Under the pieces are notes generated by a model. It was not told the origin of the DNA, searched no databases, and saw only the letters and a list, made by a program, of their open reading frames with translations. Positions 4,757 through 5,781 of a stretch of DNA of 5,781 nt are shown one piece after another. Source of the DNA: Oscillospiraceae bacterium (GTDB taxonomy: Bacteria; Bacillota; Clostridia; Oscillospirales; Oscillospiraceae); assembly GCA_902783825.1 (NCBI GenBank), contig CACZSJ010000167.1, forward strand, positions 1-5,781, read 5' to 3'. Numbering within the stretch: position 1 is the first letter of the stretch; each line of letters begins with the position of its first letter. Made by a program: the position numbers and the translations under genes.

Positions 4757-5781
4757 ATGGCAAAGCATCTTGCAAAAGAGAAAAAGGCGGGAGAAAAGGC
4801 CCGAAAGGCTGCCAATGATTTTCGCCTGAGCTTTGGAGACGCGAAACCGAGGCCGCTGCGGCACACGCAGCGAGAGAGAAAAGGGGAGGCGGAATGGAAC
4901 GCACGCTATGACCGCGTTTTTTCCGTGCGGATGATGGCGCCTGTTTTGGCGGCGGTACTGCTGTTCATTGGCGCGTGTTTTCTACCAGAAGGCGGGAAGC
5001 TGGCGTTTGCGGTGTTTGCCTTATCTGCGGCTATGTGCGCTGTGGATCCGATCAGGCGTTTTGTGACGAGATTTCGAAAAAAAAGAGCGGCCCTGGAAAC
5101 GGTCTTGCTGTTGGCGGCGATCTTCTTGGCTTTTGTTGCAAAAAAGCCGATGGCGGCGGCATTGGCCGCCATGCTCTGGCGAGCGGGAGAGCAGGTGGAA
5201 GCCTTTGCCATGTCAGCTGGGGAGGGCTCCGTAGAAGGGTTCCGCAATATGCTGCCGGAAAAGGCGAGACAGGAGACGGAGGAGGGGCCGATTGAGCTTG
5301 CGCCGGAGATGCTGTCATTGGGAGATGTGGTGCGGGTGCTGCCCCACGAGGTTTTTCCCATAGATGGCGTGGTTCTCCAAGGTCGTTCTGAAATGGAACT
5401 GTTTCCGCTTACGGGGGTTCAGGAGGTGAAAACGCTGGAACCCGGGGCGACGGTGTTTTGTGGCTGCGAGAACACGAATGGAGAGTTGCTGATTAGGGTT
5501 ACCCGTCTGTTTGACGACAGCGCCATGGCGGTTCGCCTGCGTTCGCTGAGGCAGGCGTGGAAGGGCAGGAGCTCTTTGGAAAAAAGCTTACGGCGCGCGG
5601 CATTGATCCTGTTGCCGATTCTGGCGGCGCTGGCTCTGGTGCTGGCCCTTACGATTCCAAATAAGGTGGAGGATGCCCAGCAGGAAGCCAAGCAGATGCG
5701 AACGCCGTTGGAGCGTGCGGCAGTGGTATTGCTGCTGGCATCGCCCAGCGCGGTTTTGATTTCGGTACCCTTGTCTTTTCG
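4757..5781 (+). CDS. Degenerate P1B-type (heavy-metal) P-type ATPase-like protein, 3' end outside window
   Basis: An open frame of 341 full codons runs off the window. Order of parts: basic hydrophilic N-terminus (1-56) with no CXXC metal-binding domain; membrane segments at about 59-77, 81-99, 111-128 and 131-151; an actuator-like domain at about 176-265 (LGDVVRVLPHEVFPIDGVV, 188-206; NTNGELLIRVT further on); and membrane segments at about 281-300 and 318-341. This is the layout of CadA/ZntA pumps. Key residues differ: the actuator signature is TGV (219-221) instead of TGE, the preceding DES is ELF, and the metal-site CPC is SPS (329-331). The phosphorylation (DKTGT) and ATP-binding domains would lie beyond the edge. 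AGAGGAAG gives 6-9 nt spacing to ATG 4757. An in-frame ATG at 4733 would add eight residues but has a poorer ribosome site. A pseudo-enzyme, a very divergent pump, or a decaying gene are all possible, though the open frame argues against simple decay. Confidence 0.8.
   Translation, partial: MAKHLAKEKKAGEKARKAANDFRLSFGDAKPRPLRHTQRERKGEAEWNARYDRVFSVRMMAPVLAAVLLFIGACFLPEGGKLAFAVFALSAAMCAVDPIRRFVTRFRKKRAALETVLLLAAIFLAFVAKKPMAAALAAMLWRAGEQVEAFAMSAGEGSVEGFRNMLPEKARQETEEGPIELAPEMLSLGDVVRVLPHEVFPIDGVVLQGRSEMELFPLTGVQEVKTLEPGATVFCGCENTNGELLIRVTRLFDDSAMAVRLRSLRQAWKGRSSLEKSLRRAALILLPILAALALVLALTIPNKVEDAQQEAKQMRTPLERAAVVLLLASPSAVLISVPLSF

Noticed and set aside
4906..5361. 151-residue minus-strand open frame opposite the ATPase-like gene
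   Set aside because: Low-complexity Ala/Ser-rich shadow of a GC-rich plus-strand gene whose frame is open and has domain similarity.
1..5781. CRISPR array, insertion sequence, tRNA or rRNA gene
   Set aside because: No regularly spaced repeats, transposase, terminal inverted repeats or tRNA-like cloverleaf were seen on either strand.

Overview
The window looks like chromosomal housekeeping DNA from a spore-forming member of the Clostridia (Firmicutes), with moderately high GC. Three things suggest this: an alpha/beta-type small acid-soluble spore protein gene, strong AGGAGG-type ribosome binding sites, and the gene order radical SAM / DUF2344 / rplU / rpmA / obg. Placement near the Oscillospirales (Ruminococcaceae-like) is only an inference from GC and gene style; no rRNA gene is present.

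Positions 1-1856 (+ strand) hold the 3' end of a radical SAM protein gene, an overlapping DUF2344 radical SAM-associated gene, and a GT4-type glycosyltransferase gene, all tightly spaced and probably one transcript. Positions 1857-2054 hold a series of short dyads, a good sigma-A-type promoter (TTGACA, 17 nt, TATCCT) and a roughly 75-nt structured leader. The leader precedes rplU (L21) and rpmA (L27). The usual Firmicute gene for the L27-processing protease Prp is absent between them, and L27 correspondingly lacks the cleavable N-terminal extension. A perfect 10-bp intrinsic terminator follows rpmA. Only about 40 nt later comes obg (ribosome-assembly GTPase), so obg is probably expressed by read-through or from an unseen internal promoter.

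obg ends in a long bidirectional terminator shared with a convergent spore-protein gene on the minus strand (4090-4290). The 466-bp divergent region 4291-4756 holds a possible sigma-G-like promoter for the spore gene, two candidate plus-strand promoters, a long imperfect hairpin, a possible small hydrophobic ORF interrupted at an A7 run, and a palindrome just before the last gene.

The last gene (4757 to the window edge, 341 codons visible) is the most unusual. It has the full topology of the first half of a P1B (heavy-metal) P-type ATPase: four membrane segments, actuator domain, then two more segments. However, the actuator TGE signature reads TGV, the preceding DES reads ELF, and the metal-site CPC in the sixth segment reads SPS. 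It is either a non-catalytic P-type ATPase homologue or a very divergent pump, and it sits divergently beside a sporulation gene. The rest of the window is ordinary translation and ribosome-assembly machinery.
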